64,000 nt of DNA from JAUIAI01 sp050633665 (GCA_050633665.1 JBOEGY010000007.1:186001-250000); one strand, 5' to 3'; shown: positions 46,460-55,771, numbered from the stretch's first letter. Numbers and translations: made by a program. The notes: a model not told the origin generated them from the sequence alone.

Positions 46460-46588
46460 AACAAGGTTTTTTTGCAACGTTTACAGACAAGCTCAGCGGG
46501 TGAGCCTGGCGCCGCTTAATCTGGCGCTTAGCCATTGCTTAAATCCGACCCGCGCAGACTGCGGGCTCAAACCACACGGAGCTTTCTG

Positions 46589-46660
46589 ATGAACCCTTAC
46601 GTTGCTGAATTCCTGCTTGCCTGCTGTGTTGTTGCCGTCACGCTGGTGCCACTCGACTGA
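46589..46660 (+). CDS. Possible 23-residue hydrophobic small protein
   Basis: In the 290-bp gap between the thioesterase and RraA-like genes, a GGAG Shine-Dalgarno lies 7 nt before ATG of a 24-codon frame (stop included) encoding one short hydrophobic segment (EFLLACCVVAVTLVPL). It could be a small membrane protein or a chance frame. The rest of the gap contains a small GCTCA/TGAGC stem and nothing else I can support. Confidence 0.3.
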   Translation: MNPYVAEFLLACCVVAVTLVPLD

Positions 46661-46749
46661 CGAACCCAGAAGCGGCATCCGGGCCTGTTTTCGGAAAGCC
46701 CTTATAGTCTCCATACCGTCACAACGACCAAGCCACTTCCGGAGACACC

Positions 46750-47454
46750 ATGACCAGTCCGATCACCCGCACCATGATTGAAAGCCTGCGCCAGTTCGAC
46801 ACCCCGACTATTTGCAACGCACTCGAACTGGTCATTCCGGAGCGTCGTGGTTACGGTTTCACCGTCGAGCACATGGTGTGCCGCGACCCATCCATGCCGC
46901 CGTTTGTCGGTCTGGCCAAGACTGCGACGATTCGGGCGGTTGCTCCCTCAATCCGAACCGGCGCCGACGCCTCTGCACACCGGGTCGCCTACTATGAATA
47001 CGTGGCTGACACGACGCTGCCAACCGTCAGCGTGATTCAAGACCTCGATCCGAACCCCGGTGTTGGCGCCTTCTGGGGCGAAGTCAACACCGCCATTCAC
47101 AAAGGACTTGGTTGTGAAGGGGTTGTCACAAACGGCTCAATTCGAGACCTCGACCAGTGCGCGCCCGGATTTCAGCTACTGGCCGGAATGATCGGACCCA
47201 GTCATGCGTTTGTTCATACGGTCGACTTTGGCGGCTCAGTCAATGTGTTCGGCATGACCGTCTCTGACGGAGATCTGATCCACGCCGACTGCCATGGCGC
47301 GGTTGTCATTCCGGCGCAGGTAGTCAATGAAATCGCCGGCGCGGTCGATTTACTCGTTAAACGCGAGGCCGTCGTCTTGAGTTGCGCCCGCGCGGAGGGC
47401 TTTTCCATTGAGCATCTGCGCCAGGCATTGTCGCAAGCCGCAGAAATCCACTAG
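46750..47454 (+). CDS. RraA-like / HMG-aldolase family protein
   Basis: 234 residues. The core GCEGVVTNGSIRDLDQ and VSDGDLIHADCHGAVVIP are characteristic of the RraA/4-hydroxy-4-methyl-2-oxoglutarate aldolase fold, including the metal/pyruvate-site Arg-Asp. Family members are aldolases/decarboxylases or RNase E regulators; the length and internal features fit the metabolic type better. Substrate unknown. Confidence 0.85.
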   Translation: MTSPITRTMIESLRQFDTPTICNALELVIPERRGYGFTVEHMVCRDPSMPPFVGLAKTATIRAVAPSIRTGADASAHRVAYYEYVADTTLPTVSVIQDLDPNPGVGAFWGEVNTAIHKGLGCEGVVTNGSIRDLDQCAPGFQLLAGMIGPSHAFVHTVDFGGSVNVFGMTVSDGDLIHADCHGAVVIPAQVVNEIAGAVDLLVKREAVVLSCARAEGFSIEHLRQALSQAAEIH

Positions 47455-47477
47455 GGGCCATTCGTTTGCTGCGCCGG

Positions 47478-48236
47478 TCAGCTTAGCTCGAAAACTGCGG
47501 CATAAGCCAGCCGCAGCGCCAGAAGTGTCAGTGTCCATTTGAACAACCGGGCAAACAAAGCTTCTGGCAGACGGGCAAGAATGTGCTTGCCCGCAATAGT
47601 GCCCAGATACCCGGCAACAACCATCGCCGCGATCACCGGCAACCATTCCTGAAACGCAAAACCCAACCAGCCGAAAGCAATCACTTTCAGGCTGTGTTGT
47701 ACGCTCATCACAGCGCCGTGCGTCGCAACAACCCCTTGCCGGCCCAACGCTTCCACCCGCCAGAAAGCGGCAACCAACGGCCCGGTCGCGCCAAGAAACA
47801 TCGTCAGAAATGTGGCCGCAGCGCCAACCGCGACAAAGCCTCTATCCGAAATAGCGCGCTTCTTAAAACCAGGCGACCAGATAGACCATAGTATGAAAGC
47901 GGCGAGTACGCCTTGCAGCAGCCGCTGCGGTAACGCCACCACAATAGAACTGGCAACTAACACGCCGGCCAACGAACCAATCGCGAACCAGCCGGCAATC
48001 GGCCAGCGAACAGACTCACGCATGAGCCAGGTGCGACTGACGTTTGAACCGGCCTGCACCACACCATGAACCGGCAGAACAATCGCCGGCGGCAAGATCA
48101 GCAACAGCACAGTAATAAGCGCCACCCCGCCACCGATACCGAAAGCAGCGGTCATTGCCGACGTAAAAAACGACAGCGTCGTTAGCGCCAGCGCCCAGAA
48201 CAGGGACAACTCCGCTGGTAACCAGGCTTCAATCAA
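47478..48236 (-). CDS. TauE/SafE (TSUP) family permease
   Basis: 252 residues with about eight hydrophobic segments and the two-fold pattern of the sulfite/organosulfonate exporter family (AFGIGGGVALITVLLL near the N-terminus, FLGATGPLVAAFW mid-protein). The start appears to be TTG, 6 nt after the MaoC-like gene. The transported anion is unknown. Confidence 0.85.
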   Translation of the reverse strand: MIEAWLPAELSLFWALALTTLSFFTSAMTAAFGIGGGVALITVLLLILPPAIVLPVHGVVQAGSNVSRTWLMRESVRWPIAGWFAIGSLAGVLVASSIVVALPQRLLQGVLAAFILWSIWSPGFKKRAISDRGFVAVGAAATFLTMFLGATGPLVAAFWRVEALGRQGVVATHGAVMSVQHSLKVIAFGWLGFAFQEWLPVIAAMVVAGYLGTIAGKHILARLPEALFARLFKWTLTLLALRLAYAAVFELS

Positions 48237-48242
48237 GGAAAA

Positions 48243-49103
48243 TCAGGCCAGCGTGGCAGTTGCCTGCATTGTTAACCAGCCTTCATGGTCTTTCGCCCAT
48301 AAGCTGACCGTTTTGCCATCAGGCGACGGCTCACCGCAGACAAAGAAAGGGTTTATGTCCAGTGTTGGGCGTACGGCTCGAAACTCGAAAGAAGCCAATG
48401 GCGGATCGTCTAACTCGTGCCGCATCGCGTCGAGCAGCAAGGTGGCAATTAGCGGCCCGTGTACAACCAGCCCGTCATACCCTTCTTCCTGGGTCACATA
48501 GTGACGGTCATAGTGAATCCGATGACCATTGAAAGTCAGGGCTGAATATCTGAACAGCATCACCGGGTCAGGATCAATGCGCCGCGCCCACTGCCCCTGA
48601 TCCGGTGCAGCAACCGGGTTTGGTACAGGTTGATCCGGCGCCGGGGCGTCGCGGTAAACAATATCCTGGTGTTCAACAAAAGCGGGTTCTGATCCGACAA
48701 CCCCGCCAGCGGGGCCACGATAAATCTGATGGCGGACTTTGACAAAAACCAGCGAGCCGGAACGACCCGTTTTTTCGCTGATGTTTTCGATCGTCGAGTG
48801 TCGTTCAACCGTGTCACCAATGCATAGCGGCTCAGAAAACTGCAGCTGGCTGCCTGCCCACATCCTGCGCGGCTGCGGGACTGGCGGTAAAAAACCACCG
48901 CGCTGCGGGTGCCCATCGGGCCCTATGCTGGCCTGCGGCGCCAATGGCAGAAAATTCAGCCAGTGCCAGAGCGCCGGCAACGGCTCTCCGGATGCCGGCC
49001 GCACAACCGGTCGATCAAGCAAAGCCGACATGGCCGCCACCGGGGTGGCGGTGATGTCGTCGGTCAGCGTTTCGGTGCGACCAATCCAGTCAGAAAGCTT
49101 CAA
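48243..49103 (-). CDS. MaoC-like dehydratase/hydratase (mesaconyl- or itaconyl-CoA hydratase type)
   Basis: 286 residues made of two hotdog halves. The N-terminal half has LPALWHWLNFLP and RRMWAGSQLQF; the C-terminal half has the hydratase motif FRYSALTFNGHRIHYDRHY and VVHGPLIATLLLD. This arrangement is that of HTD2/mesaconyl-C4-CoA hydratase-like enzymes. The apparent start is TTG, 6 nt after the thiolase stop, so it is co-transcribed with acyl-CoA genes. Confidence 0.87.
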   Translation of the reverse strand: MKLSDWIGRTETLTDDITATPVAAMSALLDRPVVRPASGEPLPALWHWLNFLPLAPQASIGPDGHPQRGGFLPPVPQPRRMWAGSQLQFSEPLCIGDTVERHSTIENISEKTGRSGSLVFVKVRHQIYRGPAGGVVGSEPAFVEHQDIVYRDAPAPDQPVPNPVAAPDQGQWARRIDPDPVMLFRYSALTFNGHRIHYDRHYVTQEEGYDGLVVHGPLIATLLLDAMRHELDDPPLASFEFRAVRPTLDINPFFVCGEPSPDGKTVSLWAKDHEGWLTMQATATLA

Positions 49104-49109
49104 GGCGGC

Positions 49110-50288
49110 CTACATCTTCTCGTAAATGGTCACGTTTGCCATACCACCGCCTTCGCACATGGTTTGCAGACCGTAACGCTTGTCGTGCCGATGCAAGGCA
49201 TGCACCAGAGTGGTCGCCAGCTTGGTACCGGAAGCGCCCAAGGGGTGGCCCAGTGCAATCGCGCCGCCATGAACGTTCAGTTTGGCCGGATCTGCACCGG
49301 TGCTCTTGAGCCAGGCAAGCGGTACCGGCGCGAACGCCTCATTCACTTCAAACAAGTCGATGTCATCGATGCTCATGCCCGCTTTCTTGAGCGCGAGTTC
49401 GGTGGCTGGCAACGGTGCCTCCAACATGATGACCGGGTTGTGACCCATCACCGTCATGTGATGAATCCGCGCAAGCGGCTCAAGCCCAAGTTTTTTCAGG
49501 CCGGCTTCATTGACAATCATGACACCGGTTGCTCCGTCGGCAATCTGGCTCGCGTTGGCGGCCGAGATGCGCCCGTTCTCCTGCAGCAACTTAACCTGTT
49601 TGATGCCCTCCAGAGTCCCGTCAAAGCGAATCCCTTCATCGACCTGATGCATTTCATCAGACCCGCCACCGTCAGCCAGTTTGACTTCGACTTGGAAAAT
49701 TTCATTGTCAAACGCACCGGCCTGCGTTGCGGCAATTGCACGCTGGTGACTGTCGAAAGAGTATTGATCAAGTTGATCCCGGGACAGATCGTATTTCTTG
49801 GCAATCATTTCAGCGCCGATAAACTGGCTGAATTCAACGCCGGGATAGCGCTTTTCCATTTCCGGACTCATATAGCTGCCCATGCCGTTCTTCATGGGCA
49901 GCACCACGGGCGAGCCCATCGGAACATTAGTCATGCTCTCCACGCCGCCCGCGATGACGATATCCATCGTTCCAGACATCACGGCCTGGGCTGCGAAATG
50001 AATCGCCTGCTGAGAGGAGCCACACTGGCGATCAATGGTGGTGGCCGGCACCGACTCGGGTAGCTTTGACGCCAAGACTGAGTTACGGGCGACGTTCATC
50101 GCCTGCTGGCCTACTTGCAGAACGCAACCCATGATGACGTCTTCAACGAGCGCCGGGTCTGCACCGGTTTTTTCCAGCAAGTTATCGAGCATTGCACCAC
50201 CCAGATCAGCCGGATGCCAGCCCGCCAGACGACCGCCGCGCCGACCTGCCGCTGTACGGGTTGCTGCAACAATAAATGCTTGTGCCAT
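49110..50288 (-). CDS. Acetyl-CoA acetyltransferase (thiolase)
   Basis: 392 residues with the nucleophile Cys in VTTIDRQCGSSQQAI (~residue 91), NVHGGAIALGHPLGASG with the catalytic His (~350) and a C-terminal MCEGGGMANVTIYE containing the second Cys. It is a degradative or biosynthetic thiolase working with the adjacent acyl-CoA dehydrogenase and hydratase. It starts 18 nt after the upstream gene. Confidence 0.95.
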   Translation of the reverse strand: MAQAFIVAATRTAAGRRGGRLAGWHPADLGGAMLDNLLEKTGADPALVEDVIMGCVLQVGQQAMNVARNSVLASKLPESVPATTIDRQCGSSQQAIHFAAQAVMSGTMDIVIAGGVESMTNVPMGSPVVLPMKNGMGSYMSPEMEKRYPGVEFSQFIGAEMIAKKYDLSRDQLDQYSFDSHQRAIAATQAGAFDNEIFQVEVKLADGGGSDEMHQVDEGIRFDGTLEGIKQVKLLQENGRISAANASQIADGATGVMIVNEAGLKKLGLEPLARIHHMTVMGHNPVIMLEAPLPATELALKKAGMSIDDIDLFEVNEAFAPVPLAWLKSTGADPAKLNVHGGAIALGHPLGASGTKLATTLVHALHRHDKRYGLQTMCEGGGMANVTIYEKM

Positions 50289-50306
50289 GATGATGCTCCT
50301 GTGTCG

Positions 50307-51461
50307 TTATTTGGTTGCGGCCAGTCCGATGGACCGGGCAATGACTTCTTTCATGATTTCGTTGGTTCCGCCGTAAATGCGCTGCACCCGGGAATCAGCC
50401 CAGGCACGTCCGATCGGGTATTCCCACATATAACCATAGCCGCCGTGCAACTGCACACACTCATCGACGACCTGGCATTGCAAATCACTGACCCAGTACT
50501 TGGCCATCGACGCGGTAGCGGTATCAAGCTGGTCGTTCATCAGCAACTCAATACACCGGTCGACGAAAACCTGAGCGACCTGCGCCTGGGTTTGCAACTC
50601 AGCCAGTTTAAACCGGGTCGTCTGATAGCTGGCGACGGTTGTGCCAAAGACTTCGCGCTCTTTGACGTAAGTGCTCGTCCAGTCAATCGCCGCCTGCGTC
50701 AGGGCAATGCCGGAAATTGCGATCTGCAATCGTTCCCAGGGTAATTCCTGCATCAGGTAAATAAACCCCTGATTGATTTCACCCAACAGGTTAGCAGCCG
50801 GAACCTTGACATTGTCAAAGAACAATTCGCTGGTGTCCTGGGCTTTCATGCCAACCTTCTTGAGTCGTTTGCCGCGCGTAAAGCCGTCCATACCCCGCTC
50901 AACCAGCAACAGACTGGTTCCTTTGGCGCCCTTGGCGGGATCCGTCTTGGCAACCGTAACAACCACGTCTGCATGCCAGCCATTGGTAATGAAGGTCTTG
51001 GAACCGTTGACCACATACGAATCGTCTTGTGCCTGCGCGGTGGTCTTGATTCCCTGTAAATCGGATCCGGCAGCCGGCTCACTCATGGCAATAGCGCCAA
51101 TTGCCTCGCCGCTGGCCATACGCGGCAGCAAGCGCTGCTTTTGCTCTTCCGACCCGTAATGCAAGACATAGGGCGCCACAATTTCATTGTGCAGCGAAAA
51201 GCCCAATCCGCTGGCATTTACCCGGGCAATTTCTTCCATCAACACCACCGAGTACAAGCGATCAACCCCTGCCCCGCCATACGCCTCAGGCATTGTGGGA
51301 CAAAGGAAGCCGTTTTCGCCAGCCTTCAGCCACACCTCGCGGTCGACGTAACCCTGCTCTTCCCATTGATCATGAAACGGCACGACTTCACGCGCCAGAA
51401 AACGACGTAAAGAGTCGCGAAACATCTCGTGCTCTTCATTGAATAAGGTGCGCTCTATCAT
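50307..51461 (-). CDS. Acyl-CoA dehydrogenase
   Basis: 384 residues with AIAMSEPAAGSDLQGI, TFITNGWHADVVVTVAKT, REVFGTTVASYQ and the C-terminal GGYGYMWEYPIGRAWADSRVQRIYGGTNEIMKEVI; the Glu in YGGTNE is the catalytic base of medium/long-chain enzymes. I chose the ATG with upstream GAGG at 51461, not an in-frame start 108 nt earlier. First gene of a four-gene minus-strand acyl-CoA operon (dehydrogenase, thiolase, hydratase, permease). Confidence 0.95.
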   Translation of the reverse strand: MIERTLFNEEHEMFRDSLRRFLAREVVPFHDQWEEQGYVDREVWLKAGENGFLCPTMPEAYGGAGVDRLYSVVLMEEIARVNASGLGFSLHNEIVAPYVLHYGSEEQKQRLLPRMASGEAIGAIAMSEPAAGSDLQGIKTTAQAQDDSYVVNGSKTFITNGWHADVVVTVAKTDPAKGAKGTSLLLVERGMDGFTRGKRLKKVGMKAQDTSELFFDNVKVPAANLLGEINQGFIYLMQELPWERLQIAISGIALTQAAIDWTSTYVKEREVFGTTVASYQTTRFKLAELQTQAQVAQVFVDRCIELLMNDQLDTATASMAKYWVSDLQCQVVDECVQLHGGYGYMWEYPIGRAWADSRVQRIYGGTNEIMKEVIARSIGLAATK

Positions 51462-51790
51462 CTCTGCCTCACGGTCTATCGGTTGATTCGGGGCTAACGA
51501 TAACAAAATTGCCAGACCCGTTCGATTTCTCCAACGCGCCCGGACCGGACATACCTGATTTTTATCCATCTATCACCAGGGCCTGCGGCTTCACCTGGTT
51601 CGGAGCGAGACTTGGCTTTCGATGTAGGCCGACGCGCCGGAATATGCCTGCCAAGCAGGTATCTCGTCGCGAAGCGGTCTGGTTAAGAGCCTGCTCGCGG
51701 CGTTGCTCCGGGTAACAAGTTTTGTTTGCCGTCAGGCTCTGAAAGAATCCGGAAACAGCCATTATTAACGCCTCTATTATTGTCAGCGCT
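51462..51790. other. Intergenic region between divergent acyl-CoA dehydrogenase and membrane-protein genes
   Basis: About 330 bp without a credible gene. It holds a compact hairpin at 51644-51662 (CCTGC/GCAGG with flanking pairs) and an 8-bp inverted repeat AGAGCCTG (51686-51693) / CAGGCTCT (51733-51740). These may be regulatory or repeat remnants; promoters for both flanking genes should be here but I cannot place them. Confidence 0.45.
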
Positions 51791-52186
51791 TTGGCCATAG
51801 CGGTGAGTCTGAGTGCCCTGTGGGCCTTGCTCTTGCTAAATACCGTTGTTCGCCTGCACGATCCGTGCGGGCACCTGTCCTATCGCTCTTTTATTTATGA
51901 CGGCTATCGAGCCCAGCACAATAGTCTGCAGTTGGTTACCAGCGCCATTTGTGCTTTCTACGTCTTGAGCGTCAATCTGGCCGGAGCGCTGGTTTCCGTC
52001 TGGCCTCTGTTGCCGGCGCTGGTAACCGGCACACATCTGATAACCGGCACCATTCTGGTGATTAGAAACATCAGAACAATGCACTTCGACAACGAAGAAG
52101 TGGATCCCTGCTGGCAGGCACTGGTCCTTAGCCTGACCTGGCCCGTCTGGGCCGTTGTCGGCAGAGCCAGATTATCCCGCTTCTAG
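51791..52186 (+). CDS. Hypothetical membrane protein
   Basis: 131 residues with an N-terminal hydrophobic helix and two or three more (~45-75, ~110-125). I recognise no family. No ATG is available: the frame opens at 51743 and the best start is TTG at 51791, which leaves the first helix partly upstream, so ATT at 51761 is possible. Expression is unproven. Confidence 0.5.
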   Translation: MAIAVSLSALWALLLLNTVVRLHDPCGHLSYRSFIYDGYRAQHNSLQLVTSAICAFYVLSVNLAGALVSVWPLLPALVTGTHLITGTILVIRNIRTMHFDNEEVDPCWQALVLSLTWPVWAVVGRARLSRF

Positions 52187-52299
52187 CCTGACCTGAGCGC
52201 GGATCAGGGCTCTGATCAGAACGCGCCATAGCCGGGCTTTCCGCCTGTCTGCAAGGTAACGGTATTATCTGGCGACTTGAACCGTCGCCGATATCCGTT

Positions 52300-53403
52300 A
52301 TGACAGCCTCCGTGAACACCAACCCGAAGTCCGTCCCTGCACTGGGAATCCTCGGCAGCGATTCGCTCGCCAGCCTGCTGCAATCCCGTGCCCGGAAGGC
52401 AGGAATTGCGGTGACCGCCGGTACCGACGTCGCGGCCCTCAGAGACTGCGAGGCAATCTGGATCACCGATTCAACCGCCAACCTGCCCGAAGCCGGTAAC
52501 GTGCCAATCCCGGCTGTGAGGGTAATCACCGGGTATCTGCCAGCGCAGCATGCCGAACCTGAGCTGCCAATCCTGCGACTAACCCGCCCCGGCGAAACCG
52601 GCAGCCTGGCGGAATTACTGCCAACACCGCAGAGCGCCGATACCGTACTGTCAATCATCGCCGCGCAGGTCGGGCAATTAGGCTACACGACTGTCGTCCT
52701 GGCTACCGCCGAACAAGGCTTTGCTGACCGCGTGACCCACAGCCTGATGATCGAGGCAATGGCACTCCTTGGCGAAGGCGTTCCACCACAAAAAATCGAG
52801 GATGCCGCTACAGACTTCGGCATGCAAGAGCCCCCGCTTGCGATGCTCGATACCTTGTCGCTTACGGTAATGGACCATGCCTTGCATGCCGAGCTAAATG
52901 CACTGGAACACGGCCACGACCATCAACACGACCACAAGCATGACCATGCCCATAACCATGATCATGGTCATGATCACGGACATCAACACGGAGTCAGCAG
53001 CCAGCGCTTTCCCGAGAGCGCCGTTTATGTGCTTGAAAAAATGGCTCATGGATTTGACCGCATGGGCGCGGCGTCCGGCTATGGTTTTTACGACCACGAG
53101 GAGGACGGCTCACGCGAACTCTGGGACGGCCTGAGTGTTTTTAGCCGTGGTGCCAAACCCATCCCGGATCAGGACATTCTGGACCGACTGGTTTATGTTC
53201 AGGCCCTGGAGGCACGCCGTTGTATCAATGAAGGCCTGCTCAGCGCGGCACAGGCTGACCTCGCGTCAGTGACCGGCTGGGCGTTCCCAGAGGCCACCGG
53301 AGGCATTTCCTCCTGGCTGCGAGATGTCGGTAGCGACCAATTCACCAGCCGCGCGACCGAACTCGCCACGAGCTACGGCGAGCGGTTTCAACCGGCCGGC
53401 TGA
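52300..53403 (+). CDS. 3-hydroxyacyl-CoA-dehydrogenase-like protein with a histidine-rich insertion
   Basis: 367 residues. The N-terminal third resembles a worn Rossmann domain (LGILGSDSLASLLQSRARKAG) without a full GxGxxG. The rest matches the C-terminal helical domains of FadB/FadJ: FADRVTHSLMIEAMALLGEGV, DAATDFGMQEPPLAMLDT, SGYGFYDHEEDG, LVYVQALEARRCINEGLLSAAQADLASVTGWAFPEATGGI. Between the two helical repeats, residues 204-230 have 14 His alternating with Asp/Gly/Gln/Lys/Asn/Ala, a likely metal-binding loop. It may be a catalytically impaired dehydrogenase or a metal-responsive paralogue. Confidence 0.78.
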   Translation: MTASVNTNPKSVPALGILGSDSLASLLQSRARKAGIAVTAGTDVAALRDCEAIWITDSTANLPEAGNVPIPAVRVITGYLPAQHAEPELPILRLTRPGETGSLAELLPTPQSADTVLSIIAAQVGQLGYTTVVLATAEQGFADRVTHSLMIEAMALLGEGVPPQKIEDAATDFGMQEPPLAMLDTLSLTVMDHALHAELNALEHGHDHQHDHKHDHAHNHDHGHDHGHQHGVSSQRFPESAVYVLEKMAHGFDRMGAASGYGFYDHEEDGSRELWDGLSVFSRGAKPIPDQDILDRLVYVQALEARRCINEGLLSAAQADLASVTGWAFPEATGGISSWLRDVGSDQFTSRATELATSYGERFQPAG

Positions 53404-53429
53404 CGATCAACCTTTCAGGAATAGAACTC

Positions 53430-55130
53430 ATGGGCATTGAAGATCGCTTGGCGGATCAAAACAAGGACGTCTTGTTATACGGTTGGCGTGACCCGGTGCA
53501 GCCACACCCGGCCGCCACGGTTATTCTGGTTCGCGACGGCAGTACCGGGCTTGAGATCATGATGACTCGTCGCTCAATGCAGGCCAGTTTTGCTCCTGGC
53601 GCCTATGTTTTCCCCGGGGGGCGCGTCGACGGCGCAGATCACGTACTGGCTGATAGCCTGTCAGAGGGACCGTCTGACGATGCGGCGCATCGCACCACCG
53701 CTTATGCGCTGGCGGCCATTCGCGAGTCTTTCGAAGAACTCGGCATTCTGTTTGCCCGTCAACCAGACGGTCAATGGCCTGACGCCGAATGGGTCAACTC
53801 GCTGGATCGCACGACCCCCAACGGATTTGCACAACTGCTCGCCACCCACCAGTTACAACCTGCGCTCGATTCAATTCACTGGTTTACTCATTGGATAACC
53901 GACCGGGATCTGCCCAAGCGTTTTGACACCCGATTCTTTGTCGCTCACACGCCACCCGATCAACAACCCATCGCGGACCAGCAAGAGCAGTTCGAGCCTG
54001 TCTGGGTGAACCCGGCCGAGGCGCTTGCCAGGCATGAACAAGGTCAGTTTGAGATGATCTTCCCGACCATTCGGACGCTGCGCCATTTGCTGAACTACGA
54101 AAACGCTGAACAATTGCTGAGTCAGGCCGCAACCCTTGGCACAAGTAATGGCAACCCGCGCTGGCAGTCTTGCCCGCGGGCCGGCTGGCTCAACGGTGAA
54201 GTGGTCCGGTTCAGTGAGAACGAAGCCGCTTACGGTGAACTCGAAATGGTTGTGCCAGACGGCAATCTGGGACACACACTTGACTGGCAGCACGAACCTG
54301 TCCCGCTACTGAAACACGTCACCCGCATCACGGCGCCAAACCCCGGTCGCATGACCGGACCTGGCACCAATACTTACGTTATTTCCGATGCCGGCCAGGC
54401 CATCGTGATCGACCCGGGTCCGGACCACCCGGAGCATTTGCAACGCATCGCCTCGTTAGTCACCGGCAAACTGGTCGCGATAATCTGCACTCACTCCCAT
54501 CCCGATCATTACCCGGGCGCGATTCCGCTGCGCAAGCTGCTCAAACAGCCGGACAGTCCGATACTCGGTCGGCTCGCCGGGCCGAATTTCAACCCTGCCT
54601 GGGTCTTCGAACCGGACCGCGAACTGCAGGACAACGATGTGATTCAGTGCGGCGAACTTACCCTGAGAGCGCTTCATACGCCCGGCCATGCGTCCAATCA
54701 TGTCTGCCTGTTGCTGGAATCGGATGAGCTGTTGTTCTCGGGTGATCACATCCTGAACGGATCAACAACCGTTATCGATCATCCGGACGGCAGCATGCTG
54801 GACTATATGAACTCGCTGCATCGCCTGCGCCAGGAGCCCGTGCGCTTCATCCTTCCGGCGCACGGCTATGTGCTGGGTCAGCCGACCGAGCAAATTGACG
54901 GCCTGGTCCGCCATCGGCTCAAACGCGAAGCCAAGGTGCTGTCCGCAGTTGAGCAAAGCGGCACGGCTAATATTGATGAATTAGTCCTGATTGCCTACAA
55001 CGATGTCGATCCAGTCCTGCATCAGGTGGCCAAACGATCTCTGACCGCGCATTTGGTCAAATTGGTCGAAGAAGAGCGGATCAACCACGACCCGGAACAG
55101 GCCACCTGGAGCGCTCGGCAGGCGCAATAA
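53430..55130 (+). CDS. NUDIX hydrolase-metallo-beta-lactamase fusion
   Basis: 566 residues. The N-terminal ~240 hold a NUDIX-like domain (FPGGRVDGAD, then RESFEELGIL), with the box stretched by an insertion between the Gly-rich loop and the Glu helix. The C-terminal ~290 hold a metallo-beta-lactamase fold of LACTB2 type: GPGTNTYVI, THSHPDHYPG metal site, HTPGHASNH, SGDHILNGS, PAHGYV, and a winged-helix-like tail. The product probably hydrolyses CoA- or nucleotide-linked substrates; the acyl-CoA neighbourhood is compatible. It starts 26 nt after the preceding gene. Confidence 0.88.
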   Translation: MGIEDRLADQNKDVLLYGWRDPVQPHPAATVILVRDGSTGLEIMMTRRSMQASFAPGAYVFPGGRVDGADHVLADSLSEGPSDDAAHRTTAYALAAIRESFEELGILFARQPDGQWPDAEWVNSLDRTTPNGFAQLLATHQLQPALDSIHWFTHWITDRDLPKRFDTRFFVAHTPPDQQPIADQQEQFEPVWVNPAEALARHEQGQFEMIFPTIRTLRHLLNYENAEQLLSQAATLGTSNGNPRWQSCPRAGWLNGEVVRFSENEAAYGELEMVVPDGNLGHTLDWQHEPVPLLKHVTRITAPNPGRMTGPGTNTYVISDAGQAIVIDPGPDHPEHLQRIASLVTGKLVAIICTHSHPDHYPGAIPLRKLLKQPDSPILGRLAGPNFNPAWVFEPDRELQDNDVIQCGELTLRALHTPGHASNHVCLLLESDELLFSGDHILNGSTTVIDHPDGSMLDYMNSLHRLRQEPVRFILPAHGYVLGQPTEQIDGLVRHRLKREAKVLSAVEQSGTANIDELVLIAYNDVDPVLHQVAKRSLTAHLVKLVEEERINHDPEQATWSARQAQ

Positions 55131-55453
55131 CCGAGCCGCGGCCCATTTTTAGTGCGTTTACGAGCAAGTTTTACGACGTCAACGGATTTTACGACGCAAT
55201 CGGTTCAATCCGGCGGTTTTTACCGAATTGAACCGATGCGTCAGCCAATGCGACTAACGGCTTCCAGGCAACGCCTAAATCCAACGCTATCGCTGCCTTA
55301 GCGGTTGCCGGCACGATATACTTCGTTGATTACTATCCACATTTAGTGCCGCCGACCGTCAATTGCTGCGTCTGTGTCCGTCTGGTCTGCACCTCCGACG
55401 CGGGCCGGCAACTGATTCACTGAACGGCTGAATGGCTTAACCGAGCATCTTGC
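55131..55453. other. Intergenic region before the aryl-polyene-type operon
   Basis: About 320 bp with no credible gene. It contains a direct repeat TTTTACGACG at 55169-55178 and 55187-55196, and a long imperfect hairpin (listed separately). The promoter of the downstream operon is expected here but I cannot place its boxes by eye. Confidence 0.5.
55194..55241. promoter_or_regulatory. Long imperfect inverted repeat upstream of the carrier-protein operon
   Basis: Arms ACGCAATCGGTTCAAT (55194-55209) and ATTGAACCGATGCGT (55227-55241) pair over 15 bp with one bulged A; the 17-nt middle can pair further (CGGT/ACCG around a T run). It lies ~210 bp before the operon start and ~65 bp after the preceding stop. 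It may be a terminator, a regulator site or a mobile-repeat remnant. Confidence 0.6.
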
Positions 55454-55771
55454 ATGTCCAACCAATCTGAGTCCCTGCACCTGCACCCTGCCCCCGCCGA
55501 TAGCGGAACGAGCGCCAGTGAGTTCGAACTGGAAATCGCAGCGCACTTGATCGAAGCCCTTAATCTCGAAGTCTCCCCCGAAGAAATTGACCCCCAGGAA
55601 GCCCTGTACGACGGCAGCCTCGGGCTGGACTCTATCGACATCCTCGAAATCGCCCTCACCATCTCGAAAAAGTATGGTCTTCAGCTCCGCGCGGATGACC
55701 AGAACAACCATCAGATATTTGCGACTATGCGAACCCTCGCAGCGCACGTTCAGGCCAACCGTCAGACGTGA
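55454..55771 (+). CDS. Acyl carrier protein, aryl-polyene-cluster type
   Basis: 105 residues with phosphopantetheine site GLDSIDILEIAL (Ser60) followed by SKKYGLQLRADD, a form common in aryl-polyene and xanthomonadin clusters. A polar 25-residue N-terminal extension precedes the fold. It would carry the growing polyene or starter acyl group. The stop overlaps the next gene's GTG start (GTGA). Confidence 0.88.
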   Translation: MSNQSESLHLHPAPADSGTSASEFELEIAAHLIEALNLEVSPEEIDPQEALYDGSLGLDSIDILEIALTISKKYGLQLRADDQNNHQIFATMRTLAAHVQANRQT

